Assembly (NCBI RefSeq): GCF_900100395.1
Contig: NZ_FNFB01000028.1
Location: forward strand, 30,717-94,716
DNA from: Nonomuraea maritima
Lineage (GTDB): Bacteria > Actinomycetota > Actinomycetes > Streptosporangiales > Streptosporangiaceae
DNA: 64,000 nt
Reading direction: 5' to 3'
How positions within the stretch are numbered: the stretch's first letter is position 1; the number at the start of each line of letters is the position of its first letter. Positions 23,029-31,523 of the stretch are shown in pieces. Under the pieces are notes generated by a model, which saw nothing but the letters and a program-made list of their open reading frames with translations, was not told where the DNA came from and did no database searches. The position numbers and the translations under genes were made by a program.

Positions 23029-23975
23029 GCTGCGACTCCTTGCAGTTCAGGGGTGGGAAGGTCGGATTCGACGACCAGGAAGGGGGTGCCGCCGCCCTTC
23101 GCCTGGCGGCGAGCCACGTTGTCGAGGCCGAACCGGGCGCGGCCGGCCAGACCCATCGCATCGAGCAGCTCGGCGCGGGCCTTCTCAGCTCGGGCCTTGG
23201 CCGACTTCGCTTCGGCGGCCGCCGCCTTCTCCTCCGCGAGGGCGGGGAGCCAGCGGGCGGCCTGCTCGTCGGTGATGTCGTAGATGAGTTCGTTGTCGAT
23301 GTCGGGGTGCCGCTTGCGGATGGCCTTGACGGTGGCCTTGTGGCCGTCGACGGGCGGCATCTCGTCCCACGCGATGCTGAGCAGGAACTCCTCGGCCTGC
23401 CTGCGCATCCACTCGGCGTCGGCTTCGTCGGGCAGGATGTGGTACTCGCGGAAGTCGAAGCCGCGGCCGATGACGACTGCGACCTTCCACCACGGCAGGC
23501 CGGTCACGTCGAGGTACCAGCGGACCTGGGTGAGGTAGTGGAACGGGATCTCTGCGGTTCCGGAGGTCCCCCAGCCGCGGCCGTCAGCGTCGGTCTTGAT
23601 CTCCAGTCCGCCGACCACGCGACCGTCCTGCAGAAGGAACCGGTCGGGGTTGGTGAGCTGCCAGTCCCGATCCGGGTCAGCGTGCACGTACGTCCCGGCT
23701 TCGACGACCTCGAACTCGGGGTGCTCGTGAGCGAACCAGGCGGCCACGCCAGGCTCCAGGAAGTGGCCGCGTGACTGCTGGTCGTTCTGGGGGTCGGGTT
23801 CGATGAGTCCGGCTTTCTCGCACCACAGGCTGTACTTGGACTGCCACTTGGACAGGCCGATGATCGCGGCGACGTCGGATCCGCCGATGCGGTGCTGACG
23901 TGCTGCGTGCCACTCGGGGCTTCCGGAGGCCCACCGGCCGAGGTACCGGCCGGTGGGTGTGACGAGGGTGGTCAT
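23025..23975 (-). CDS. YqaJ-like phage exonuclease
   Basis: The 316-residue protein has the PD-(D/E)XK YqaJ pattern: RIGGSDVAAIIGLSKWQSKY (residues 30-49), the aspartate in TNPDRFLL, then GGLEIKTDA with the E-x-K, and YLTQVRWYLDVTGL. It degrades one DNA strand from ends, supplying single strands to the RecT-like protein. A charged coiled-coil tail is present (EEKAAAAEAKSAKARAEKAR). Stops and starts overlap on both sides. Confidence 0.9.
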   Translation of the reverse strand: MTTLVTPTGRYLGRWASGSPEWHAARQHRIGGSDVAAIIGLSKWQSKYSLWCEKAGLIEPDPQNDQQSRGHFLEPGVAAWFAHEHPEFEVVEAGTYVHADPDRDWQLTNPDRFLLQDGRVVGGLEIKTDADGRGWGTSGTAEIPFHYLTQVRWYLDVTGLPWWKVAVVIGRGFDFREYHILPDEADAEWMRRQAEEFLLSIAWDEMPPVDGHKATVKAIRKRHPDIDNELIYDITDEQAARWLPALAEEKAAAAEAKSAKARAEKARAELLDAMGLAGRARFGLDNVARRQAKGGGTPFLVVESDLPTPELQGVAA

Positions 23976-24364
23976 CAAAACGGGGGCTCCTGGAACTTGC
24001 GCTCGCGCCCCTCGCGGACCAGGTGCCACGGTCCCCGGATGGACAGCATGTCGTCGAGGTCTTCCACGGCGAAGTTCCCGCCCGTGTTGACCAAGGTGAC
24101 CTCTCGGTTTCCATGTCGGCGGACCGCGTACCACTCGACGTCCTGGCCGTCTTCCCAGATGTCGCCCTCGATGGGCGGCCACTTCTCGGGGGTGAGGACC
24201 TCGACGTTGATGCCTTCGGTGTGCAGCGGGATCTCGCCGACGAACTTGGTGACGCCGTTGGGCTGCGGGAGGCTGACGAACAGCTGGTCGCCGTGCTTGA
24301 GCTCGTCGGCCTCGCACAGGATGGTGATCCTCAGGCGATCACCGGGCCGGATCTTCGGCGTCAT
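23975..24364 (-). CDS. unknown beta-rich protein
   Basis: The 129-residue product starts MTPKIRPGDRLRITILCEAD and is beta-rich (LFVSLPQPNGVTKFVGEIPL, DVEWYAVRRHGNREVTLVN). GGAGG precedes ATG 24364. It is coupled to the YqaJ gene. No domain is recognised. Confidence 0.6.
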   Translation of the reverse strand: MTPKIRPGDRLRITILCEADELKHGDQLFVSLPQPNGVTKFVGEIPLHTEGINVEVLTPEKWPPIEGDIWEDGQDVEWYAVRRHGNREVTLVNTGGNFAVEDLDDMLSIRGPWHLVREGRERKFQEPPF

Positions 24365-24552
24365 CAGTCCTCCCGCTCGCGCTCGTAGACCCACCGGTCG
24401 AAGAGGGTCAGGGCCTTCTCGGCCGGGTTGGTCTGGTCTCGCCACACCAGGCGGCGGGCCGGCTGGATCACTGGGTCGCTGGGGTGCGGGGCGCGGATGG
24501 CGTGGAGCATGTCCGTGATCTCGTCGTCGGACGGCGTGGGCAGGAGCTTCAC
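24364..24552 (-). CDS. 62-residue unknown protein
   Basis: The product (MKLLPTPSDDEITDMLHAIR start; LFDRWVYERERED end) is helical and charged. GTG start overlapping the upstream stop; stop overlapping the next start. Confidence 0.55.
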   Translation of the reverse strand: MKLLPTPSDDEITDMLHAIRAPHPSDPVIQPARRLVWRDQTNPAEKALTLFDRWVYERERED

Positions 24553-25532
24553 TCGGTCACCTCGCCGATGGCCAGCTGGTAGATGGTGTTGCGGTCCCGG
24601 ACCGAAGTTGCTTCAGCGACGCGGACGAGCCGCTCGACCAGGTCCATGGGGCTGCTCATCGGCACGCCGAGCGCTGCGCAGTTGATGCGGTGGATCGCCA
24701 CCGGGAGCGTCGTGTACGCGGCGGGCGCTTCGGGAACGGTCTGGACCTCGACGAGGAAGCCGCTGTTCATCCAGTGGAAGATGCCGAGCCCGTCCTCGGT
24801 GAGGCCTCCCTTCCACACGTCTGGGTAGCGCTCGACGAGCCGCTCCATGTGCGCGGCCACCCGAGCCGGAGTCGCGTCGAGCGGGACGTACGCCTCAGCA
24901 AACGGGATCACGCCTGCGCTTCGCCGAGGGTGGATCACCGGGAAGTCGCTGGTGACGTCGCGGCCGGTCGCGTCGCTTACGGTGATGTCCCACACGCGGC
25001 TCAGGTGACCGGGCGGCAAGGAGGCGCGGCGGGCGAGCCCGATGCCGAGCCGGGCGTTGAACCGCTCTGCGGTGATGCGTAGCATCTCGCGCGGCCCTTC
25101 GGCGGTCTGCCACCGCGCGTTGTAGACGGGCGCGGCCACCTTGATGAAGACGGGGCTGGTGGCGCCCTCGATCGGGATGACCTGGCCGTCGCCCTGCTCC
25201 AGGTCGATCGTCACCTCGCACGCCAGGCCGTGGTACAGGCAGAGGTAGGCGGCGAGCTGGTTGGCCAGGTGGGCGGCGTTGAGGGCGGCCAGCAGGATCG
25301 CGTTGGGGAGGCGGTCGCACTCAACGCGGAACACCGGGTCGTTCTCGACGTCCTTGACGCGCTGGTTGATCATGCGGTCGGCGGCCTGCCCGTCACCGTC
25401 GAGGAGTTGGACGAGCCGGTCTCGGGCTGCCACGCCGACGTCGGTGAGCCGGTTGTTGATGACACCGTCGACGAGTTCGTCGAGGCGCTTTCCCGTGACT
25501 CTGAGGGCGGGTGCGGGGGGCGTGATGGTCAT
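24549..25532 (-). CDS. unknown first gene of recombination operon
   Basis: The 327-residue protein has a helical start (LRVTGKRLDELVDGVINNRL), a hydrophobic helix (LPNAILLAALNAAHLANQLA) and a mixed C-terminal half (YTTLPVAIHRINCAALGVPM). No catalytic motif is recognised. It opens the operon carrying YqaJ and the RecT-like gene. A dispersed repeat lies 21 bp before its ATG, which has GGAGAG close upstream. Confidence 0.6.
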   Translation of the reverse strand: MTITPPAPALRVTGKRLDELVDGVINNRLTDVGVAARDRLVQLLDGDGQAADRMINQRVKDVENDPVFRVECDRLPNAILLAALNAAHLANQLAAYLCLYHGLACEVTIDLEQGDGQVIPIEGATSPVFIKVAAPVYNARWQTAEGPREMLRITAERFNARLGIGLARRASLPPGHLSRVWDITVSDATGRDVTSDFPVIHPRRSAGVIPFAEAYVPLDATPARVAAHMERLVERYPDVWKGGLTEDGLGIFHWMNSGFLVEVQTVPEAPAAYTTLPVAIHRINCAALGVPMSSPMDLVERLVRVAEATSVRDRNTIYQLAIGEVTE

Positions 25533-25552
25533 TCACTCTCCTGGCTTTGTCA

Positions 25553-25572
25553 GTGGTACCGCTTGCGCTTTT
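25553..25572 (-). repeat. dispersed start-associated repeat, copy 5
   Basis: Minus strand reads AAAAGCGCAAGCGGTACCAC. It lies 21 bp upstream of the recombination operon start codon; no hairpin intervenes. Confidence 0.7.
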
Positions 25573-25766
25573 GGCGAGGTGTTACGTGTGGTGTCCTCGC
25601 TTGGGGCTCGGTTCCGTTTCTGCTGGTTATTGCGGTCTCGGTGCCCTATTTGATCTTGTTTCGGACAGGCTGAACCGAGATCTCAACCATATCGTGAGCA
25701 TGTCCTGTGTGTCCACTTTGGTGCGTACATACGTGACAGACGCGACACTCTTGCACGTGATTTCAT

Positions 25767-25783
25767 GATCACCTTTAGTGATC
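25767..25783. promoter_or_regulatory. inverted repeat GATCAC-N5-GTGATC
   Basis: A 6-bp perfect inverted repeat about 80 bp upstream of the XRE-type gene, in the divergent regulatory gap (25533-25864). A plausible operator for the XRE-type protein. Confidence 0.5.
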
Positions 25784-25826
25784 GCTTTTTTGTCCAGCCC
25801 TGGGCGACATGGCGTACACGTTGGTA

Positions 25827-25843
25827 CTGTTGCGACAATTACG
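25827..25843 (+). promoter_or_regulatory. CTGTTGCGACAWTTACG element, copy 1
   Basis: Reads CTGTTGCGACAATTACG, 21 bp before the GTG of the XRE-type gene. A copy with one mismatch lies at 51131-51147, in another large intergenic region, suggesting a shared regulator or promoter. Confidence 0.5.
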
Positions 25844-25864
25844 CCACGAAAGAAGGACGCCACC

Positions 25865-26371
25865 GTGCCCACCCCACCGCAGAGGCCTGCCGACGCGGCA
25901 CTCCTCCACCACCTCCGCACCCGGCGAGACGAGCTGCTGCCCGAAGTCCCTCTCAAGGCCATCGCCGACAAGGTCGCACGGACGGCGGGCTACAACTTCT
26001 ACCCCAACAAGCTGCGCCGCATCGAAAGCGGCGAGACCAGTGCCAGCGATCTCGACTACGCCTGGGTTGCCTGGGCAGTCAACGCCACGCCCAACCAGGT
26101 CGAGGAAGTCGGCCGGCCCGAGGCCGCCCGCCTGCTTCGCGAGATCATCGACAAGCACTCCCCCAAGGACACCATCCTGTCCGCAGTGCTCGCTCCCGAC
26201 GTAACCCCCGACGCCGTGCAAAAGCATCTCCGGCAGAAGCTTGAGGAGATCAGGTCGGCACCAAATTTCACGCCCGAGGAGCGGGCCAGCATGGAGGAGT
26301 TCCTCATCGCCCAGATCGAGCTTCTGCTCCAGAATGTTGGGCGTCAGATGGAGATGCTCCGCTCACGCTGA
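25865..26371 (+). CDS. XRE-type HTH regulator
   Basis: The 168-residue protein has a HTH region at about 10-75: LRTRRDELLPEVPLKAIADK, NFYPNKLRRIESGETSASDL and WVAWAVNATPNQVEE, the layout of phage repressors. The C-terminal half is helical and probably dimerises. GTG 25865 has AAGGAC 7 bases upstream. It stands divergent to the recombination operon and is a good candidate for the immunity repressor or its antagonist. Confidence 0.7.
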   Translation: MPTPPQRPADAALLHHLRTRRDELLPEVPLKAIADKVARTAGYNFYPNKLRRIESGETSASDLDYAWVAWAVNATPNQVEEVGRPEAARLLREIIDKHSPKDTILSAVLAPDVTPDAVQKHLRQKLEEIRSAPNFTPEERASMEEFLIAQIELLLQNVGRQMEMLRSR

Positions 26372-26381
26372 CCCGCAGAGA

Positions 26382-27341
26382 TCAGTTCAGCCAGTTACGC
26401 GCGGCATGGAAGATCAACGCTGGGCGGGAATCAACTTCCGCGAGGTCCCGCATCCGCTTGATCCGCCGCAGGATCGTCGACTTGGACACATCCATCAGCC
26501 GGGCCATCTGTTCGTCCGTCTGCCCTGCCACGATGTACTGCAGGATCGACATGTCGACCGGATCCAGCTCGGTGTGCTTATCGGCGGCGGCCAGGCGGGG
26601 ATCGCGCAAGGGAACTGCCTCGTTCCAATGATGCTCGAACACTACGATCATGGATTCCAGCAATGACCCGCCACGGATGAGAAGCGTGGACATCTGATCC
26701 GGATATCCACGAGGCCACCTCGGCACCAACGCCTTCTCGCGGTCGGAGATGATCAGCTTGAACGGCAGACTCTTGGCCACCCTCACGTCTGTGCCCAGTG
26801 CCACCACGTTCCGCAGCCCGGACATGGCGTTCTCATCGTCCAGCACCGCCTGCTCGTAGATGAAGCGACGCTTCGGCCGGCGCACCGTGCCGTCCGGGTT
26901 GCGTCGCGCCGGGTCCCCCGGTGCATGCACCCTCGTAAGCGGGATGAACGGGTAAGTGGCGAACTGCATCACCTCTCGGTGTGCTCCGAGAGTGAGATCG
27001 TCGATCGCGGCCCCGACGCGCTGACGCGATTTGAGGACCTCCACGGGCGCGTTCGGGCCGTACTGAGTGTTCGCCTCGTACACCTCGCGCAGTTCTTCCG
27101 CCTGCAGCTTCAGACGCGCGAGGCTCACTTCCGCCTGTGCCACGACAGGCTGCAGAGCGAAGTCCGGGTGGCGCGCAGTGGCGGGTTCACCAACGACAAG
27201 TCCGACATCACGCAAGCGTTCGAGTGCGTACTCGGCGGGCAGACCGCCGAAACGTTCCAAAAGCTGCTGCGTCGACGTTGGGCCTTCCTCGATCAAGTAG
27301 ATGTAGATCGAGGCCCCGGTGTCGCCGATCCCCATGGGCAC
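26382..27341 (-). CDS. TrmB/LuxR-type transcriptional regulator
   Basis: The 319-residue protein has an N-terminal winged helix (IEEGPTSTQQLLERFGGLPA...ALERLRDVGLV), a middle domain with FEHHWNEAVPL as in TrmB-type phospholipase D-like regulators, and a C-terminal LuxR-type HTH (LDPVDMSILQYIVAGQTDEQ, ARLMDVSKSTILRRI). GTG 27341 is chosen because of GGAG 8 bases upstream. It could sense a host or element signal. Converges with the XRE gene. Confidence 0.75.
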   Translation of the reverse strand: MPMGIGDTGASIYIYLIEEGPTSTQQLLERFGGLPAEYALERLRDVGLVVGEPATARHPDFALQPVVAQAEVSLARLKLQAEELREVYEANTQYGPNAPVEVLKSRQRVGAAIDDLTLGAHREVMQFATYPFIPLTRVHAPGDPARRNPDGTVRRPKRRFIYEQAVLDDENAMSGLRNVVALGTDVRVAKSLPFKLIISDREKALVPRWPRGYPDQMSTLLIRGGSLLESMIVVFEHHWNEAVPLRDPRLAAADKHTELDPVDMSILQYIVAGQTDEQMARLMDVSKSTILRRIKRMRDLAEVDSRPALIFHAARNWLN

Positions 27342-27372
27342 GGCTTGATCTCCTTCGTTGCATCCCGGTTGG

Positions 27373-27618
27373 TTACAGCCGCGCCCGCGCTGGTTGGTGG
27401 AGCAGCGCGGCGGTGCTGCGTGCATGTTCCAGGCCGAAGCGGTAGGCCCGGCGCCAGGCCGCCACGGCGCGGTGGACCACGACCGCCAAGGTCGCGACTA
27501 GCACTGCTACGCCGGCCCACAGCAGGATGACCGCCCCGGTCATGCCGGAAAGGCCTGTTGCGATGGTGGCGGCGGCCACCGCGGCGGCCACCGAAGTGGC
27601 CGCCGCGGCGATGTACAT
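27373..27618 (-). CDS. two-helix membrane protein
   Basis: The product starts MYIAAAATSVAAAVAAATIA and has a second hydrophobic segment (AVILLWAGVAVLVATLAVVV), then a basic helix (RAVAAWRRAYRFGLEHAR). ATG 27618 follows GGAAA. Possibly co-transcribed with the regulator 32 bp downstream. Function unknown. Confidence 0.6.
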   Translation of the reverse strand: MYIAAAATSVAAAVAAATIATGLSGMTGAVILLWAGVAVLVATLAVVVHRAVAAWRRAYRFGLEHARSTAALLHQPARARL

Positions 27619-27636
27619 GGTGAGCGTTTCCAAGAT

Positions 27637-28011
27637 CTACCAGCCTCCGGCGTCGCTGTCGGCTGACGCCGAGACCTTGGTGGTGGTCACGGTGGTCGTC
27701 GACTCGGTGACGGTGCGGGTGATGGTCTTGCTGCCGTCAGGGTTGTAGACGGTCTGGATGGTCTCGGTCTTGGTGCGGGTGCCTGGCTTGGTGGTGCTGG
27801 TCGGCGTCGCGCTCGCCTCAGGGGTGGGCGGGTTGAGGGTGAGCTCCGCGGTGGGGGTGGGCTGCGCAGTGGCAGTCGCGCTTTCGGATGCGGACACGCT
27901 CGGCGAGGGAGAAGGGCTGACAGGGTCGGCCCAAGCAGAGGAAGAAGCGCTTACGGCGACGAGCAGAGCGGTGCCGGAGATAGCGAGGGCGGCGCGAAGA
28001 CGCGTGATCAT
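27637..28011 (-). CDS. secreted Ser/Thr/Pro-rich protein
   Basis: An N-terminal signal peptide (LRAALAISGTALLVAVSASS, with a likely cut after SAWA) is followed by a low-complexity Ser/Thr/Pro segment and a Thr/Val-rich end (TVTESTTTVTTTKVSASADS). The mature protein is expected outside the cell. Function unknown; it may be a wall-associated linker protein. Confidence 0.65.
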   Translation of the reverse strand: MITRLRAALAISGTALLVAVSASSSAWADPVSPSPSPSVSASESATATAQPTPTAELTLNPPTPEASATPTSTTKPGTRTKTETIQTVYNPDGSKTITRTVTESTTTVTTTKVSASADSDAGGW

Positions 28012-28017
28012 TGTCAA

Positions 28018-28336
28018 GAGCTGCTTTCAAAGCGAGATGGGTAGCGCGTAGGTGCGACACGGAAGCCGGATAGCGGTTTCCGCTTGGCTGGCATTACGCA
28101 CCGTGCGCGTCGGAGCGATCCATGTAAATCCTTGAATGACGGGTATGTCCAGATGAACGGGTTGACACTTTAGACACATGACACTTTGTTGTCACCGTCA
28201 GACAAGCCGGAAAGGAACCGTCCGTAACGATCGGGCATCAGCGGCGGTTCAGCAGTACCCCGGTGTTTCGCACCTGACCATGACTGGCTAAGTTGACCAC
28301 GGCCCTATCTGTGGGTTGACCCCCTAAGGAACGCAC
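28018..28336. other. divergent regulatory region
   Basis: A 319-bp gap between the secreted protein (minus) and a small membrane protein (plus). It holds TGACACTTT repeats and TTGACC-type -35 boxes near 28292 and 28312, and a degenerate dispersed repeat around 28066-28082. No gene is seen. Confidence 0.45.
28163..28194 (+). promoter_or_regulatory. TGACACTTT direct repeats with inverted half-site
   Basis: TGACACTTT occurs at 28163-28171 and 28179-28187 (16-bp period); the second forms TGACA-N6-TGTCA with 28190-28194. The first overlaps a TTGACA -35-like box. A likely operator. Confidence 0.5.
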
Positions 28337-28546
28337 ATGACACGCATCGCCGCGATCGCCATGAGCATTGTCTTCATCGTGGCGCTCATCGAGCACGCCC
28401 TAAAAGGCACTGCGCCCGCCATGCTCGTCGCCCTGGCCGCGCTCGCCATGGTGAGCGTCACCGCGACCGCGGCACTCGGCCGCCCCCGCCGCCTGGCCGG
28501 CCTCGCCTACCGCCGCGGCTATCAGGACGCCAGCCGGACGCCTTAG
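28337..28546 (+). CDS. small membrane protein
   Basis: The 69-residue protein has two hydrophobic segments (IAAIAMSIVFIVALIEHAL and PAMLVALAALAMVSVTATAAL) and a basic tail (GRPRRLAGLAYRRGYQD). AAGGA lies 7 bases before its ATG. The stop overlaps the convergent GntR gene stop. Confidence 0.55.
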   Translation: MTRIAAIAMSIVFIVALIEHALKGTAPAMLVALAALAMVSVTATAALGRPRRLAGLAYRRGYQDASRTP

Positions 28547-29244
28547 CTCTCCTCGCGTTCCTTGACGAAGGTGCCCTTCGCGGCCACCGTCACGACCAGG
28601 CCCTGCTCCTGCAGCAGGGCGATCGCGGCCCGCACCACCTTTCGGGACATCTGGAACTGCTCAGCCAGCGCCACCTCTCCCGGCAGGCAGTCGCCCGGCA
28701 TGTAGCGGCCGTCGCGGATCTGCGCGGCGATCGCCTCGGCCAGCTTCTCGCCCTTCGTCGCCTCTCGACGAACTTGCGTTCCCTCAGGGCCGACGAAACG
28801 GCCGTGCCGACCGCGTGAGTGGATCAGACCCTCCTGGCGCAGCTCCCGCAGAGCCGCGCGGATCGCCGGCGAGGACAGCTTGTAGGTGGCCATCAGCTCT
28901 GGCTCCTTGGGCAGCTGATCTCCTGCCTTCAAGGTGCCCTTCGCGATGCCTTCGCGAATGTCGTGCAGCATCCGCCCGGTCGCTGACATCGGCGGCGTAC
29001 AGCCTTTGGGATCGGTGACGAACGAGCCGGAGCCTTGCACGGTGACGATCAAGCCCTTCCGCCTCAGGCGCTCGAGACCAGATCGGACGGCCGCGCGGCC
29101 GACGCCATACGCGGCTTGCAGGTACGGCTCGGACGGTAGCTGGTCACCTGGACGGAGTCTGCCCGCCTCGATATCGGCCAGCACGCCAGTCGCGACGCGC
29201 TCCCCCGGCGTCATGGCGGGGGCCTCGTCGAGGGATGTGGTCAC
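28543..29244 (-). CDS. triple GntR-type winged-helix regulator
   Basis: The 233-residue protein consists of three consecutive GntR winged helices with no effector domain: residues about 13-77 (GRLRPGDQLPSEPYLQAAYG), 88-151 (GTLKAGDQLPKEPELMATYK) and 166-228 (GRYMPGDCLPGEVALAEQF). Each has its own helix-turn-helix and GxFV wing. It may clamp several operator half-sites at once. It lies 38 bp downstream of a double-GntR gene on the same strand. Confidence 0.85.
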   Translation of the reverse strand: MTTSLDEAPAMTPGERVATGVLADIEAGRLRPGDQLPSEPYLQAAYGVGRAAVRSGLERLRRKGLIVTVQGSGSFVTDPKGCTPPMSATGRMLHDIREGIAKGTLKAGDQLPKEPELMATYKLSSPAIRAALRELRQEGLIHSRGRHGRFVGPEGTQVRREATKGEKLAEAIAAQIRDGRYMPGDCLPGEVALAEQFQMSRKVVRAAIALLQEQGLVVTVAAKGTFVKEREES

Positions 29245-29282
29245 GCGACTACGGTACCCCCGACACCCGACAACAGGTACAC

Positions 29283-29795
29283 CTATTGGGACGCGTTGGG
29301 TGGTTTTGGGTAGGTGCCCCGGCCCGGGACGGTGTAGACGACGTCCTGCTCGCGCAGAAGCCCGAGCGCCCGCCGCACCGTACCCTTGGCCACGCCGTAC
29401 TCCTGGGAGAGCTGCGTCTCGGACGGCAGCGGTGTCTCCTCGCTGAACCGGCCGGCCCGGACCTTCGCGGCCAGGTCGTCGGCGATCGACTGGAACTGCC
29501 AGCCGGCGCGGGCCTCCCGCGGTGCATTTTGCGGCCCGACGAACGAGCCTTCCCCTCGCACGGTATAGATCAGGCCCGCCTCGCGCAGCTCCTTGATGGC
29601 TCTGCGGGCGGTGATCCGTGCGACGCCATACTGCGCCATCAGCTCCGACTCCGAAGGGACCAACGCGCCCGGGCCCAGCTCGCCGTCATCGATGCGCTTG
29701 CGGAGCGCATCGGCGAGCTGGTCGTAGAGCGGCCGCGGGCCGCGCGGGTTGAGCTGCACGTCACGGACGCTAGATGTCCTGGTACGTGCTCCCAT
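29283..29795 (-). CDS. double GntR-type winged-helix regulator
   Basis: The 170-residue protein has two GntR units, about residues 21-86 (YDQLADALRKRIDDGELGPG, LVPSESELMAQYGV) and 101-162 (DDLAAKVRAGRFSEE, LPSETQLSQEYGVAKGTVRR), each ending in a GxGxF/Y wing, and no ligand domain. With the triple-unit protein downstream it forms a regulator pair. An AT-rich promoter region with the CTACATGTAG palindrome lies upstream. Confidence 0.85.
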   Translation of the reverse strand: MGARTRTSSVRDVQLNPRGPRPLYDQLADALRKRIDDGELGPGALVPSESELMAQYGVARITARRAIKELREAGLIYTVRGEGSFVGPQNAPREARAGWQFQSIADDLAAKVRAGRFSEETPLPSETQLSQEYGVAKGTVRRALGLLREQDVVYTVPGRGTYPKPPNASQ

Positions 29796-29801
29796 CGGCG
29801 A

Positions 29802-29811
29802 CTACATGTAG
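29802..29811. promoter_or_regulatory. CTACATGTAG palindrome
   Basis: A 10-bp palindrome 7 bp upstream of the double-GntR gene start, in a short AT-rich divergent gap (29796-29884). Candidate GntR operator. Confidence 0.45.
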
Positions 29812-29890
29812 TTAGCAATTCTAATCCTTCTATTAAATCGTCTAGTACAAGCCCTAGACCGATAGGGACAGGTGCCATTACCGTGTGGAT

Positions 29891-30223
29891 ATGCCACCCA
29901 GAGACCACCACACCTCACGCATTCCGCCGGACAACACCGGGCTGCCTCAGGGCCTGGAGGAAGCCCTGGTTGTACTGGCTCACGACATCTGCGTCTGCGG
30001 AAAGCCGATCGTCCTCATGGGAAACGGCAAGTACCGCTCCACTGAGTGGCAACTCGCCGTTGACCGGTTGAAATGCCTCATCAACAGGTACCACCGGCCC
30101 GCCACGGAGGAAGACAAGGCCGCCCAGACAGCGCAGGTGCCCGCGCCCCATCAGTCGACGAGACGCATCCGGGTCACCGCACCCTGCAACCGTCCGACGC
30201 TTGGCGCGGGAGACTGGATGTGA
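29891..30223 (+). CDS. unknown protein coupled to Cys-rich partner
   Basis: The 110-residue product has a helical core LEEALVVLAHDICVCGKPIV followed by RSTEWQLAVDRLKCLINRYH and a basic tail. The CVC group may bind metal. An in-frame GTG at 29885 is an alternative start. Its stop overlaps the GTG of the next gene (GTGA). Confidence 0.55.
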   Translation: MPPRDHHTSRIPPDNTGLPQGLEEALVVLAHDICVCGKPIVLMGNGKYRSTEWQLAVDRLKCLINRYHRPATEEDKAAQTAQVPAPHQSTRRIRVTAPCNRPTLGAGDWM

Positions 30224-30936
30224 GCGGCTACACCATCATTCCCCAGGTCATTGCCTACAGCGGCGAGATCGTCGACGACCCGATCATCTACGTACCGGAC
30301 GACGGCACCGACCGAGGAGAGAGGCTCTCTTACCAGGACCCGAAGTCGTCCGACTACCTCAACGGTGTGCTGCGCGCCCGCGTGAAAACGAACCGGGCTG
30401 GTGTGGTCCGCATGCGCAAGCTGAACACCCGGCGGCAGTGGGCGTGCATGGATCACGGCATGTGCCAGGTGTGCGGCAAGTTCGCGCGCGATCCGCAGAC
30501 GAAGCGCCTCTGGTGGCTGCTCGTGCCCCCGGTGTTCGAGCAGGTCGACGTCGACTCCGGCCGCACCAACGCGCCACCCATCTGCCAGACCTGCATCCCG
30601 TTCGCGCTGCGCGACTGCCCCATGCTGCTCAGGAACGTCACGTTGTGGTCGGTGGGCTGGACGGAGTCAGCCGGAGTGCTGGGCGACCTGTACCGGCCTA
30701 ACGTCTGCGGCATCCCGCACCTGAAGCTCAAGAACGTGTTCGTCCCGTGGGACAACTTCCGCCGCCTGCCGGACACGCTCGCCACGAGCCAGGTCCTGCT
30801 GCTGAAGGACATGCGGCAGCACGACCTCCCCGAGCCGGCGCCACCGGACCCCGAACCGATCCATCCTGTGGGGGTGCCTGAGCTGGCGTGGCCACCACCT
30901 CGCACCCAGGACCGCGCTTCCCCGCACAGGTCCTGA
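30220..30936 (+). CDS. Cys-rich phage-type protein
   Basis: The 238-residue protein has ACMDHGMCQVCGKFARD and ICQTCIPFALRDCPML, a set of cysteines likely to bind two zinc ions, plus a C-terminal proline-rich tail. Similar proteins accompany regulators in actinomycete elements. Possibly a nucleic-acid-binding protein; function unproven. A strong bidirectional terminator follows. Confidence 0.6.
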   Translation: MSGYTIIPQVIAYSGEIVDDPIIYVPDDGTDRGERLSYQDPKSSDYLNGVLRARVKTNRAGVVRMRKLNTRRQWACMDHGMCQVCGKFARDPQTKRLWWLLVPPVFEQVDVDSGRTNAPPICQTCIPFALRDCPMLLRNVTLWSVGWTESAGVLGDLYRPNVCGIPHLKLKNVFVPWDNFRRLPDTLATSQVLLLKDMRQHDLPEPAPPDPEPIHPVGVPELAWPPPRTQDRASPHRS

Positions 30937-30987
30937 TGGGGTCCAGCCGCACGGTGCCCCGGTGGTGGCCACGCCACCCGGAAACGA

Positions 30988-31023
30988 CGAAGGCCCTGAT
31001 CCCAGATGGGATCAGGGCCTTCG
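30988..31023. terminator. bidirectional hairpin terminator
   Basis: A perfect 16-bp stem (CGAAGGCCCTGATCCC and complement) with a 4-base loop AGAT stands between convergent genes ending at 30936 and 31059. Confidence 0.85.
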
Positions 31024-31058
31024 CGATGAAGAACGGCCAACAGGCCAGTGATCAAAGC

Positions 31059-31523
31059 CTAGCCGATGGGCTTCGCGTTCGAGCGGGTCCGCGACAGAAC
31101 GGGCATCGCGTCCCGCGTGACCTCGAACGCCGCCAGATACCCGCCGTCACTCTCGCTGATCAGCCCCACGCCGTAGTCGACGCCGCACGGCTGGCACCGT
31201 ACCGAGAACTCCAGCCAAGCATCCGCCTTCAGGTGCGCCCACCGCGGGCAGCACGGCATCATCGACCACAGCATGCCGCCCCGCGCCAGCTCGGTGTACC
31301 GGTGGATGACGACTCCCTGGACCAGCTCGCGGTCCCCGATCGTCTTCGTCGGCCCGTACACGGTCGGCGTCGGGGCTTCGCTGGTCGACCAGGTCTTCGC
31401 GACGATCTCGTACCCGGCGCGTTCGATCGTGTCCTCCATCTGCCCGATCAACTGCTCGGGCTCCAGCGCGAGCTGGCCTGGGTCGCCCAGCAGCACGCGC
31501 AGGTCCTGCCGGTAGCCAGTCAT
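31059..31523 (-). CDS. unknown protein with Cys pairs
   Basis: The 154-residue product has an LEPEQLIGQMEDTIERAGYE helix, MPCCPRWAHLKADAWLEFSV and CQPCGVDYG, suggesting one zinc site within an alpha/beta fold. Last gene of an operon running from 33172. Function unknown. Confidence 0.55.
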   Translation of the reverse strand: MTGYRQDLRVLLGDPGQLALEPEQLIGQMEDTIERAGYEIVAKTWSTSEAPTPTVYGPTKTIGDRELVQGVVIHRYTELARGGMLWSMMPCCPRWAHLKADAWLEFSVRCQPCGVDYGVGLISESDGGYLAAFEVTRDAMPVLSRTRSNAKPIG

